Of a stretch of 11,174 nucleotides of DNA, positions 1 to 7,053 are shown in pieces; positions within the stretch are counted from its first letter, which is position 1; each line of letters opens with the position of its first letter. Where the stretch lies: NCBI GenBank assembly GCA_031280335.1, contig JAITGZ010000013.1, positions 1 through 11,174 of the forward strand, in the 5' to 3' direction. This stretch comes from Deltaproteobacteria bacterium. Lineage in GTDB: Bacteria > Desulfobacterota > Desulfovibrionia > Desulfovibrionales > Desulfovibrionaceae. The notes beneath the pieces were generated by a model. The model had not been told where the DNA came from. It was given only the letters and a program-made list of their open reading frames with translations, and ran no database searches. Made by a program: the position numbers and the translations under genes.

Positions 1-393
1 CATGGCGTCGGATTCGTTTTCCTGGTCCGCAGAGATGACATTGGCCAGCACCTGCACCTCATCGCGGAAGCCTTCGGCGAAAAGCGGGCGGATGGGCCGG
101 TCGATCAGCCGTGAGACCAGGGTTTCACGGTCAGAAGGGCGGCCGATTTCACGGCGAAAAAAGTTGCCGGGTATTCTGCCTGCGGCGTACATCTTTTCGG
201 AATAATCCACCGTAAGAGGGAAAAAGTCCTTTTCCACCGCCAGAGGCGCGGAACAGGCCGTAACCAGCACCACAGTGCCGCCGCACTGTATCCAGACCGC
301 GCCGTCAGCCTGATTGGCCAGACGGCCTGTTTCCAGAATAAATTCCTTGCCGCCGGCGGTAACGGCGACCCGTGTGGGGTTGAAAACGCTCAT
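1..393 (-). CDS. pnp: Polyribonucleotide nucleotidyltransferase (PNPase), N-terminal part, cut by the window edge
   Basis: PNPase is a phosphate-dependent 3'-5' exoribonuclease of the cytoplasmic RNA degradosome. The 131 visible codons begin at ATG 393 and run open off the window edge. They cover most of the first RNase PH domain: a start MSVFNPTRVAV, the strand GGTVVLVTACSAP near residues 38-50, FFPLTVDYSEKMYAAGRIPG near 57-76, FFRREIGRPSDRETL at 78-92 and RLIDRPIRPLF at 95-105, all typical of bacterial PNPase. A full protein would be about 700 residues, so roughly 80 percent lies outside. A GTGAGGA Shine-Dalgarno-like sequence lies about 10 nt upstream. It follows rpsO after a 173-bp gap with a hairpin, the classic rpsO-pnp arrangement. 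In E. coli, pnp is autoregulated through RNase III cleavage of its leader; the same is possible here but is inference. Confidence 0.97.
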   Translation of the reverse strand, partial: MSVFNPTRVAVTAGGKEFILETGRLANQADGAVWIQCGGTVVLVTACSAPLAVEKDFFPLTVDYSEKMYAAGRIPGNFFRREIGRPSDRETLVSRLIDRPIRPLFAEGFRDEVQVLANVISADQENESDAM

Positions 394-517
394 AATAATA
401 ATATCCTCACGGCAAGGGAACTCCGGCCGAAATATCCAGCCCGTAACGCACATATTGGCGCGCCCGCTCCGGCTGCATCTGGCGCCCGGATCCCCCGTGC
501 GCTGGTTAACGCCGGTG

Positions 518-543
518 TTGCGCGGATCGCGTGGACCGCGCAA
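518..543 (-). other. Hairpin in rpsO-pnp intergenic region (possible RNase III-type processing site)
   Basis: On the minus strand TTGCGCGG and CCGCGCAA form a perfect 8-bp stem with a 10-nt loop, beginning 23 nt after the rpsO stop codon. No T tract follows, so it is not a standard intrinsic terminator. In E. coli the rpsO-pnp junction carries a terminator and an RNase III hairpin that governs pnp mRNA stability; the position here suggests a similar role, which is inference. The rest of the 173-bp gap (394-566) has GC-rich partial palindromes, including CAAGAC-G-GTCTTG next to this hairpin, but no convincing promoter. Confidence 0.5.
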
Positions 544-566
544 GACCGTCTTGTGGTTTATAAGGC

Positions 567-842
567 TTACTTGCGCAGGCCGAGTTTTTCCAGAATCGCC
601 CTATAGCGCTGGATGTCGGTATCGCGCAGGTAGTTCAGCAGATTGCGCCTGCGGCCCACCAGTTTGAGCAGCCCCTGACGGGAATGGAAGTCCTTCTTGT
701 GCATCTTGAAATGCTCCGTCAGATAGCTAATGCGGGCGCTCAGCAGGGCGATCTGCACCTCCGGCGAACCGGTGTCGCCTGCGCCCCTGCCGAACTGTTC
801 CATAATCTCTTTTTTCTTTTCCACTGCCAAAGCCACAGCCAT
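567..842 (-). CDS. rpsO: 30S ribosomal protein S15
   Basis: S15 is a primary 16S rRNA-binding protein that nucleates assembly of the central (platform) domain of the 30S subunit. The product (91 residues from ATG 842) carries the family signatures DTGSPEVQIALLSARI, HKKDFHSRQGLLKLVGRRR and the C-terminal RYRAILEKLGLRK. The start is uncertain. A GGAGG lies only 2 nt before ATG 842, whereas an in-frame GTG two codons later (836) has an 8-nt spacer and gives exactly 89 residues, the E. coli length. A GTG at 869 would add nine residues, overlap truB and lacks family support. The gene follows truB by 14 nt, so any S15 autoregulatory RNA fold would have to overlap the truB 3' end. ribF, often found between truB and rpsO, is absent. 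Confidence 0.97.
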   Translation of the reverse strand: MAVALAVEKKKEIMEQFGRGAGDTGSPEVQIALLSARISYLTEHFKMHKKDFHSRQGLLKLVGRRRNLLNYLRDTDIQRYRAILEKLGLRK

Positions 843-856
843 ATCCTCCAAGGATT

Positions 857-1786
857 TCAGTTGTTCCACAGACCACGCTCAATGAACCAGCGCCCTGTCC
901 CGCCTTCATGGTGCCTGGCCGCCAGGGCCAGGGCCGCGCCCCGTTCGTCCAGCAACAAGGCCATATCGCCTTGCTCCGGCATGGCCCACGCCGGCGGTGC
1001 CTGACCGTGCCGCACGCAACGGCATAAATCAGCCTGCAAGGTCAAGCTCGGCACCCCAGGCAAAGCCTCGCGCAAAGGGCGCGTTTTTTCCGCCAACAGG
1101 GCGGGACGGGCCAGCAAATCTTCCAGGCTGACCGCCGCATCCAGTCCAAATGGGTGACTGTATTCCCGGGTAAGTTCCATAAGCGTAGCGCCGCACCCGA
1201 ATCGTATCCCCAAGCTGTGGGCCAGGGAGCGTATATAGGTGCCGGAACTGCACGCGACCCGGAAACGGGCTGACGGAGGCCTGAACCACTCAAGCTCCGC
1301 GCGTGAAATTTGTACGGTCTTAATCTTGACCGGTGTGGGGCTGCCCTCGCGCGCCAGCGCATACAAGGGCCGGCCCTGATGCTTGGCGGCCGAAAAAGGC
1401 GGCACTTCCTGCCGCAGCTCGCCGCGCATCTCCAGCAGGGCATCTTCCAGCCCCCGCCGGGTTATATGCATAGCCAGATCAGGGTCCCCTCCTTCCACCG
1501 CCCGGCCTTCCGCATCCCAAGTATCCGTGCTGAGACCGAAGCGGATAACCCCGCTGTAAACCTTCTCCCCGCCACGCATGAGCAGACCGGATATCTTGGT
1601 GGCCTGCCCCAGCAAAATAAGCAGCACACCGCCGGCCAGCGGGTCAAGGGTGCCGGCATGGCCGATTTTGCGCTGCCCAAGCCTGCGCTTGATTACCCCC
1701 ACACAGGCCGCCGAACTCACGCCCAAAGGTTTGTTTAAAACCAATACCCCGTCCAACTGGGCGGGCGCATCCTGCGAAATATCCAT
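857..1786 (-). CDS. truB: tRNA pseudouridine(55) synthase TruB
   Basis: TruB converts U55 in the T-loop of elongator tRNAs to pseudouridine and also acts as a tRNA-folding chaperone. From ATG 1786 the protein is 309 residues (E. coli 314). Visible landmarks are DGVLVLNKPLGVSS at 12-25, the catalytic motif GHAGTLDPLAGG at 42-53 with the nucleophile Asp at 48 (the same number as in E. coli), KVYSGVIRFGLSTDTWDAEG with the conserved Tyr, PPFSAAKHQGRPLYALAR, and CSSGTYIRSLAHSLG. The C-terminal part is the usual short RNA-binding extension. The frame stays open to a GTG at 1873 overlapping the upstream gene, but those 29 extra residues do not look like TruB, and the Asp48 numbering supports ATG 1786. 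Its Shine-Dalgarno is weak (GGGGA, 5-nt spacer). It lies 77 bp after the DHH gene. Confidence 0.97.
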   Translation of the reverse strand: MDISQDAPAQLDGVLVLNKPLGVSSAACVGVIKRRLGQRKIGHAGTLDPLAGGVLLILLGQATKISGLLMRGGEKVYSGVIRFGLSTDTWDAEGRAVEGGDPDLAMHITRRGLEDALLEMRGELRQEVPPFSAAKHQGRPLYALAREGSPTPVKIKTVQISRAELEWFRPPSARFRVACSSGTYIRSLAHSLGIRFGCGATLMELTREYSHPFGLDAAVSLEDLLARPALLAEKTRPLREALPGVPSLTLQADLCRCVRHGQAPPAWAMPEQGDMALLLDERGAALALAARHHEGGTGRWFIERGLWNN

Positions 1787-1863
1787 TATATCCCCGATCC
1801 GTGCGCTTCGTCCAGCGCATTTTGGCCGGTTTTTTGGGCCCGCCGCCCCAAACCCCGTCCATT

Positions 1864-2931
1864 TCACCCGCACGGCGGGCTTTTCACGGGCAGCGGGGCT
1901 TTGCCCTCCATTTCTTCCATTAAGAATTCCAAAATTTTTTCTTCGGCCTTGTGCGGGGGCAGATTTACTTCCGCGCCGGCGGCATTTCTGTGCCCGCCGC
2001 CGCCCAGACGGGCGGCTGCCTTACGTACGTCCGGGCCTTGCTCTCCGCCTTGGGAGCGCAAACTTAGCTTGCTGCCCCCATCTATTTTTTCGCGAATCAG
2101 AACGGAGACCCGCGCCGAGCGCAGGCGGAGAGGGAAGGAGACCAGCTGGTCCAGGTCGCCGGGCAGGCACTGGTGTTTATCCATATCCGCTCTGGATATC
2201 CGGGCCAAGGCCACCTGATCCTGCGCGAAAAAACGCAATTGGAGCAGCGTTTCGGCCCAAAGCCTCAGACGGCCCAAGCTCCAGTTATTTTCGCTTTTGA
2301 CCATGAATTCTTCCACATTGAACCCGTGGCGCACGATGCGCCCGGCCATGGCCAGCAGGTCGGCATTGGTGTTGGCGTAAGAAAAATTGCCGCTGTCCGA
2401 GCTTAAACCCAGGTAAATGGCCTCGCCCAGAGGGCCGCTCAGAGGCAGCCCCAGGTATTCGATGATCAGGCCGAGCAATTCGGCTGTGGCCCCGGCCCCA
2501 GGCTCCACCAGATTGACCAGGCCAAAGGAAGGGGTGTGCTGGTGGTGGTCGATATTCAATATATCCACCTGTTTCCATCCGGGGGGCATGTGCCCGTCGG
2601 CCAGGGCCGCGCCGTCCGGGCCGGAACGGCTGGGGTGCCCGCAGTCCAGAAACAGAACCAGGTCCGGCTGCCAGCCGCGCAGTTCGGCGTAATTTTTGAA
2701 CAAAGGCGCGGGAATTTCCAGCCAGGCAAGGTGTTCCGGCACATCTGAAACGCAAACGAGGCGCGTCTCTTTACCCAGCAGGGCGCAGAGCCTGGCGGCG
2801 GCGCACATGCAGCCCAAGGCGTCTCCATCCGGATTGCGGTGGGTGGTGATGAGGATTCTGTTCCGGCTGCGGAGCAGTTCCGCAGCCTGGGCGATGCCGG
2901 GGCGCGCGTGGTCGTCTTGGGGCGTGTTCAT
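1864..2931 (-). CDS. DHH/DHHA1-family phosphoesterase, NrnA-like (nanoRNase / pAp phosphatase)
   Basis: NrnA-type proteins degrade 2-5 nt RNAs to mononucleotides and often dephosphorylate 3'-phosphoadenosine 5'-phosphate; they are Mn-dependent and cytoplasmic. The 355-residue product has all the expected motifs: HRNPDGDALG (31-40), LDCG with Asp96, NIDHHQHTPSFG (127-137) containing the DHH triad, SDSGNFSYANT (178-188), and the C-terminal DHHA1 signature GGGGHRNAAGAE (310-321). No metal-binding residue appears to be missing. ATG 2931 is preceded by AGGA with a 5-nt spacer. It sits directly upstream of truB, as nrnA does in many bacteria. Which substrates it prefers cannot be told from sequence, so I leave the symbol blank. 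Confidence 0.93.
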   Translation of the reverse strand: MNTPQDDHARPGIAQAAELLRSRNRILITTHRNPDGDALGCMCAAARLCALLGKETRLVCVSDVPEHLAWLEIPAPLFKNYAELRGWQPDLVLFLDCGHPSRSGPDGAALADGHMPPGWKQVDILNIDHHQHTPSFGLVNLVEPGAGATAELLGLIIEYLGLPLSGPLGEAIYLGLSSDSGNFSYANTNADLLAMAGRIVRHGFNVEEFMVKSENNWSLGRLRLWAETLLQLRFFAQDQVALARISRADMDKHQCLPGDLDQLVSFPLRLRSARVSVLIREKIDGGSKLSLRSQGGEQGPDVRKAAARLGGGGHRNAAGAEVNLPPHKAEEKILEFLMEEMEGKAPLPVKSPPCG

Positions 2932-3016
2932 TCTGTTCCTATTATTTCCAAGTCGTCATGGACCATTTCTTCAGCGCATGGCAAAACTCAACGCGCAGAA
3001 GGCCCAAAAATATATA

Positions 3017-3391
3017 TTACTCCGGTTTGTCCAGCAGTTCCAGGCGGAGGAACTCACCGTACTGATCATAATAAAGGCGGACATTACCGGTGAGCAGCAC
3101 CCGTCCTTGCTCGGTCTTTTCCTGGGTATAGACAGCCCCCACCATATGCAGGCCGCGTATGCTCGCCGCCAGGGTGGGGCGCTCCAGACGCAAAAGCATG
3201 GCGTAGGCGCGCTGGCCCTCGATCAGTTTAAAGCTGTTTTCCGGCAGGCGCGAGACATCGTCGTCCGCCAGAGGTATGAGTACAAAAGTAAATAAACCCC
3301 AGCACAAGGCCAAAGTGCCCAGATAAACCAGCAGGCGGCGCGAAAAGGATGTTTCCCGTTCGGCCTGGATTCTCGCGTTGCGCAGGGTCAT
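3017..3391 (-). CDS. Unrecognised single-pass membrane protein, 124 aa
   Basis: I do not recognise this family. The product has a basic, polar N-terminus (residues 1-19), one hydrophobic segment at about 20-41 that looks like an uncleaved signal anchor, and a soluble tail of about 80 residues. By the positive-inside rule the tail should face the periplasm. The tail contains FKLIEGQRAYAMLLRLER and LLTGNVRLYYDQYGEFLRLELLDKPE, suggesting a small beta-rich domain. There are no Cys pairs, catalytic motifs or lipobox. Its ATG overlaps the stop of the 169-aa gene (ATGA), so the two are probably translationally coupled and may act together. It occupies the place between infB and the DHH gene where ylxP and rbfA usually lie, but shows no resemblance to either. 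The reading frame and tight packing make a real gene likely; the function is unknown. Confidence 0.8.
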   Translation of the reverse strand: MTLRNARIQAERETSFSRRLLVYLGTLALCWGLFTFVLIPLADDDVSRLPENSFKLIEGQRAYAMLLRLERPTLAASIRGLHMVGAVYTQEKTEQGRVLLTGNVRLYYDQYGEFLRLELLDKPE

Positions 3392-3897
3392 CCGTCCCGA
3401 CCTCCGGTTTTTTCCCGCCGCAGTTCCGGACGCGGACGAATGACCGGTATGGCCTCGCCTCCCTGCCGGGACAGAACCATATCCGGCGGGTCGGCGGCGT
3501 AATAACGGCTCACCCAGACGAGCCTGCCCTGCCGGTCAAATTTAAGACCGGCCAGACCTGAGTGCCATCCGGGCATTTCATCCAAATCCAGCCAGACGCT
3601 GAATACGGCCTCGCCCTGCAGACGACTCAGCCGCTGGGAGATGTGCCGCCCCCGGACGGCGCGCGTGGTCTCCCACGAAGGGTCCGCTGCGGCAATGATA
3701 CCGGCCAGACTGTCAAAACCCTGTTCCAGGCCGGCCGCGTAATAGGCCCTGCTCGCGGGCAGCTCGTACAGCCAGTAATCCGCGCCCAGAAGGAGCAGGG
3801 CCAGCCAGAGCAGGGCCTGGACGGCCCAGGCCAGACGCCAGAACAGTTTGGAAAAAAAACGCCGCCTTTTGGTTTTTTCGTCTCCACCTATGAACAT
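3388..3897 (-). CDS. Unrecognised single-pass membrane protein, 169 aa
   Basis: I do not recognise this family. The first 19 residues are strongly basic (KTKRRRFFSK). A hydrophobic helix follows at about 20-39, then a tail of about 130 residues predicted to be periplasmic. The tail has an Ala/Tyr-rich stretch (AYYAAGLEQGFDSLAGIIAAADPSW, in two parts around residues 51-75), then VFSVWLDLDEMPGWHSGLAGLKF and RQGRLVWVSRYYAADPPDMVL, and a charged C-terminus. The topology matches the 124-aa partner that it overlaps by four bases. ATG 3897 lies 5 nt after the infB stop with no good Shine-Dalgarno, so translation probably depends on ribosomes finishing infB. No other in-frame start is better placed. 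Confidence 0.78.
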   Translation of the reverse strand: MFIGGDEKTKRRRFFSKLFWRLAWAVQALLWLALLLLGADYWLYELPASRAYYAAGLEQGFDSLAGIIAAADPSWETTRAVRGRHISQRLSRLQGEAVFSVWLDLDEMPGWHSGLAGLKFDRQGRLVWVSRYYAADPPDMVLSRQGGEAIPVIRPRPELRREKTGGRDG

Positions 3898-3902
3898 GTT
3901 TT

Positions 3903-6818
3903 TTATAAACGTGCGGCTTCTTCAACAATATCGAAGGCTTCAATAACATCGCCCACTTTGACGTCATTGAAGTTTTCCAGCCCTATGCCGCATTCGTAAC
4001 CTTTGAGCACCTCGCGGGTGTCCTCTTTAAAACGGCGCAGCGAGGCGATCCTGCCCGTGTGCGCCACCACGCCGTCGCGCAGCAGGCGTATCTGGGAGGT
4101 ACGCGTAATTTTGCCTTCCGCCACCATGCATCCGGCCACAGTGCCCGCCTTGGGCACGTTATAGGTCTGGCGCACTTCCGCCGTGCCCACAAAGACCTCT
4201 TTGGACACCGGGGAAAGCATGCCCTCCATGGCGCTTCGGATTTCTTCCACCAGCTTGTAGATGATGTCGTAGAAACGCAGGTCAATTTTTTCCTGCTCGG
4301 CCAGTTCTTTGGTTTTGGCGTTGGGGCGCACGTTGAAACCGATGATGATGGCTTCGGAAGCGGCGGCCAGAAGCACGTCCGATTCGGAGATGGCCCCGGC
4401 GCCGCTGTGTACCACGTTAAGGCGCACCTTGGCGGTGGAGAGTTTTTTCAGCTGATCCTGAATGGCTTCAAGGGAGCCTTGCACATCGGCCTTGAGTACC
4501 AGGTTGAGGGTCAATGCCTCGTCCGCGCCGGCCCGGCTGGCCAGGAAGGTTTCCAGGGTAACTTTGGATTCTTTGGCCAGTTCACGCTCGCGCTGTTTCA
4601 TGGCCCTGGTCTCGGCAATGCGGCGGGCGGCTTTTTCGTCCGCCAGGCAGATAAACTCTTCGCCTGCCTCGGGTACGCCCTCAAATCCCTGCACCTCCAC
4701 CGGCATGGAGGGGCCGGCCTTATCCACCTTGCCGCCCTGATCGTCAAAGAGAGCGCGCACCCTGCCGTGATGTACGCCGCAGACAAAGGCATCGCCCACA
4801 TGCAGGGTGCCCTGCTGGATGAGTACCGTGCCCAACGCGCCGCGCCCCTTATCCAGTTTGGCCTCCACAATATGCCCCCGCGCCGCTCTGTCGGGGTTGG
4901 CCTTAAGCTCCAGAATCTCCGCCTGCAGGGCCAGTAATTCCAGAAACTCATCCAGACCGGCCCTGGTCTTGGCGGAGAGATAAGAAAAGGTGGTATCCCC
5001 GCCCCATTCCTCCGCCACCATGCCCAGATCAGCCAGTTCGCGCTTGATGCGGTCCGGGTTGGCCTCTTCCTTGTCCATCTTGTTTACCGCCACCATAATG
5101 GGCACCTGGGCGGCCCTGGCGTGGTTTATGGCCTCGCGGGTCTGCTCCATCACCCCGTCATCCGCCGCCACCACCAGCACCACAATATCGGTTACCTCCG
5201 CCCCGCGGGCGCGCATGGCGGTGAAGGCCTCGTGTCCGGGCGTATCCAAAAAGACGATGTCGCCCTTGGGGGTATGCACATGGTAAGCCCCGATATGCTG
5301 CGTAATGCCGCCGGCTTCGCCGCTGGTAACCGAGGTTTTGCGTATGGCGTCCAACATGGAGGTCTTGCCGTGATCCACATGCCCCATGATGGTGACTACC
5401 GGCGGCCTGGTAATGAGCTGCTCCGGCTGATCTTCTTCTTTAACGGAGAGAAAGTCGTCTTCGGAGAAGCCCACATTTTCCACTTCATAGCTGAATTCAG
5501 AAGCCACCAACACGGCGGTTTCAAAATCCAGGGACTGATTGATGGTGGCCATGACCCCCAGATTGAACAGCACCTTGATGATTTCTCCGGCCTTAAGGCC
5601 CATCTGGTGGGCCAGATCGGCCACGCGGATAAATTCCTCCATGCGGATCTTGCGTTTGGCCGCCTTGACCGGCAAAGTGGCGGGCACCTTGGCTTCAGCC
5701 GCAGCCTTGCGGCCCTTGCCCCGCCTGGTGCTGCGCATGCGGTCCTCGTCCCCATCCATGCTCTTGAAGCGCCTGTCTTCAGTAAATTCCACCGTGCGCT
5801 TGCCTTTAAGCCGTTTTTTGTTGCGGCTCTCGCCTTCTCCCGGCAGGGGCAGCGCGCCGCCGGGCGCGGGCAAATCGGACCCGTAACGTCCGGCGGGTCG
5901 GGGGGGACGCGCGTCAGTACCCGCGCCGGGGCGCTGCCAATCCTGGCGCGGCCCCGTGCCCCTGCCCACGCCGGGCCGGTCAGGACGATCCGGCCTGGGA
6001 GCGCGTTCGGGACGGCGATCGGGTCGGCCCTCCGCCCCGCGCGCGGGCTGTTCCGCCGGGCGTGAAATAACCCTGACCGTCCTGGACGGTTCGTGTTCGG
6101 TCCGGCCCGGGCGGGGTTTATCCCTCTCCGTGCGGGGAGATGCGCCATCCCTTGCGCCGGTGGCATCCTCCAACCCCTCGCCGCCCTGGCGGACAGCCCC
6201 CGCCGCCTGACCGGCAAATTTCGGGGTGGAAGAAAGGGGCAGGCCGCTGGCGTCTGTTTCCGGGTCCGCCGAAAAATTGGGCGCGGATATGCGCCGTTCC
6301 GGCTGCGCCTTCCTCTCTGGCGCCGGCTGCGCCTCATCAGGCCCAGTCCCCCGGCCGGCGGAGGGCAGGCTGAGTACACGGGCGGGCGCGGTGGGCCGGG
6401 GAGACCTGGCCTTGCCGGATCTGCCCCTGCCCGTGCGTTCTTCTCCGGCCGGGGTTTTGCCCGCCGCAGCGGCGGAGTCCGGCGCGGCTTCCTTGCCGTC
6501 GGTCGGGGCATCCTCCGGAGCCGGGGTTTGCGCCGGGGTGGGCACAACGGCCTCCGGGGCAACATCCGGCACGGCTCCGGCCTCTTCTTCCACCACCGCG
6601 TCTTTACGCCGCCGCCGGACGATAAAGTCTACATTTTTACGTTTTTCCGCAACAACGCTCTGGGTCAGGCGCTCTTTTATACGCACGACTTCTTCTTCCG
6701 CCAGGATGCTGTTCACCGCCTTGGCCGGAATATTCAGGGATTTAATCAAAGCCAGCAAATCCTTGACCGGCACGCTCAATTCCACAGACAATTCTTTCAC
6801 CCTGATTTTATCGCTCAT
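3903..6818 (-). CDS. infB: Translation initiation factor IF-2
   Basis: IF2 is the GTPase that brings fMet-tRNA to the 30S subunit and promotes 50S joining. ATG 6818 has an excellent Shine-Dalgarno (GGGGAGG, 7-nt spacer), giving 971 residues; upstream in-frame codons only read into ylxR. An IF2_N domain (about 1-55) is followed by a low-complexity Pro/Arg/Gly/Ala linker of about 300 residues. A second IF2_N-like domain follows at about 390-450 (IRMEEFIRVADLAHQMGLKAG). The G domain has GHVDHGKT (479-486), DTPGH (525-529), NKMD (579-582) and SAK (615-617), followed by the beta-barrel and C-terminal fMet-tRNA-binding domains ending at TAA 3903. The switch I region reads GGITQHIGAYHV. The start overlaps the ylxR end by 11 nt. 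A possible internal start lies at codon 361 (see findings). Confidence 0.98.
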   Translation of the reverse strand: MSDKIRVKELSVELSVPVKDLLALIKSLNIPAKAVNSILAEEEVVRIKERLTQSVVAEKRKNVDFIVRRRRKDAVVEEEAGAVPDVAPEAVVPTPAQTPAPEDAPTDGKEAAPDSAAAAGKTPAGEERTGRGRSGKARSPRPTAPARVLSLPSAGRGTGPDEAQPAPERKAQPERRISAPNFSADPETDASGLPLSSTPKFAGQAAGAVRQGGEGLEDATGARDGASPRTERDKPRPGRTEHEPSRTVRVISRPAEQPARGAEGRPDRRPERAPRPDRPDRPGVGRGTGPRQDWQRPGAGTDARPPRPAGRYGSDLPAPGGALPLPGEGESRNKKRLKGKRTVEFTEDRRFKSMDGDEDRMRSTRRGKGRKAAAEAKVPATLPVKAAKRKIRMEEFIRVADLAHQMGLKAGEIIKVLFNLGVMATINQSLDFETAVLVASEFSYEVENVGFSEDDFLSVKEEDQPEQLITRPPVVTIMGHVDHGKTSMLDAIRKTSVTSGEAGGITQHIGAYHVHTPKGDIVFLDTPGHEAFTAMRARGAEVTDIVVLVVAADDGVMEQTREAINHARAAQVPIMVAVNKMDKEEANPDRIKRELADLGMVAEEWGGDTTFSYLSAKTRAGLDEFLELLALQAEILELKANPDRAARGHIVEAKLDKGRGALGTVLIQQGTLHVGDAFVCGVHHGRVRALFDDQGGKVDKAGPSMPVEVQGFEGVPEAGEEFICLADEKAARRIAETRAMKQRERELAKESKVTLETFLASRAGADEALTLNLVLKADVQGSLEAIQDQLKKLSTAKVRLNVVHSGAGAISESDVLLAAASEAIIIGFNVRPNAKTKELAEQEKIDLRFYDIIYKLVEEIRSAMEGMLSPVSKEVFVGTAEVRQTYNVPKAGTVAGCMVAEGKITRTSQIRLLRDGVVAHTGRIASLRRFKEDTREVLKGYECGIGLENFNDVKVGDVIEAFDIVEEAARL

Positions 6819-7053
6819 GCCTTTGCCTCCCCTTAACGGCGCGCAAGACAACACTCTGCATTTTAGCCCTGCATTCCTCCCCGCCGCACATGTAAAACCC
6901 CCGTCCGGGCCGTATCTGTTCAGGATCTTCCTTTAAATTATTTTCCGCGTCCAGCGTGTGGCGCGCCAGATCCGCCTTAAAAAAACGCTTCCGGCAGCCC
7001 AGGCACATGCGTACCGGGCGGCGTTCCGGGACTAACCCGTACATCTCCGGCAT
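6808..7053 (-). CDS. ylxR: YlxR-family predicted RNA-binding protein (DUF448)
   Basis: This small basic protein (81 residues) belongs to the YlxR family, found in nusA-infB operons and thought to bind RNA; its exact role is not settled. It carries the N-terminal signature RRPVRMCLGCRKRF (11-24) and the hallmark GRGFYMC (50-56). Four cysteines (17, 20, 56, 61) could form a metal site. ATG 7053 overlaps the nusA stop as TGATG and has GGAGG with a 7-nt spacer; a GTG one codon earlier is less well spaced. The 3' end overlaps infB by 11 nt and contains the infB Shine-Dalgarno. ylxQ, which often follows ylxR in Firmicutes, is not present. Confidence 0.93.
   Translation of the reverse strand: MPEMYGLVPERRPVRMCLGCRKRFFKADLARHTLDAENNLKEDPEQIRPGRGFYMCGGEECRAKMQSVVLRAVKGRQRHER

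Noticed and set aside
1785..1790. A perfect TATAAT on the minus strand overlapping the truB start codon
   Set aside because: There is no good -35 at 16-18 nt (best is TGGACG at 18), and transcription would begin inside truB; most likely chance within the start region.
857..1873. Longer TruB starting at GTG 1873
   Set aside because: The additional 29 residues overlap the DHH gene end and do not resemble TruB; the ATG 1786 form puts the catalytic Asp at 48 as in E. coli.
4059..6065. Long plus-strand open frames (292 and 314 codons) opposite infB
   Set aside because: His/Gly/Phe-rich translations mirror the codon bias of infB on the other strand; no domain, no ribosome-binding site or operon context.
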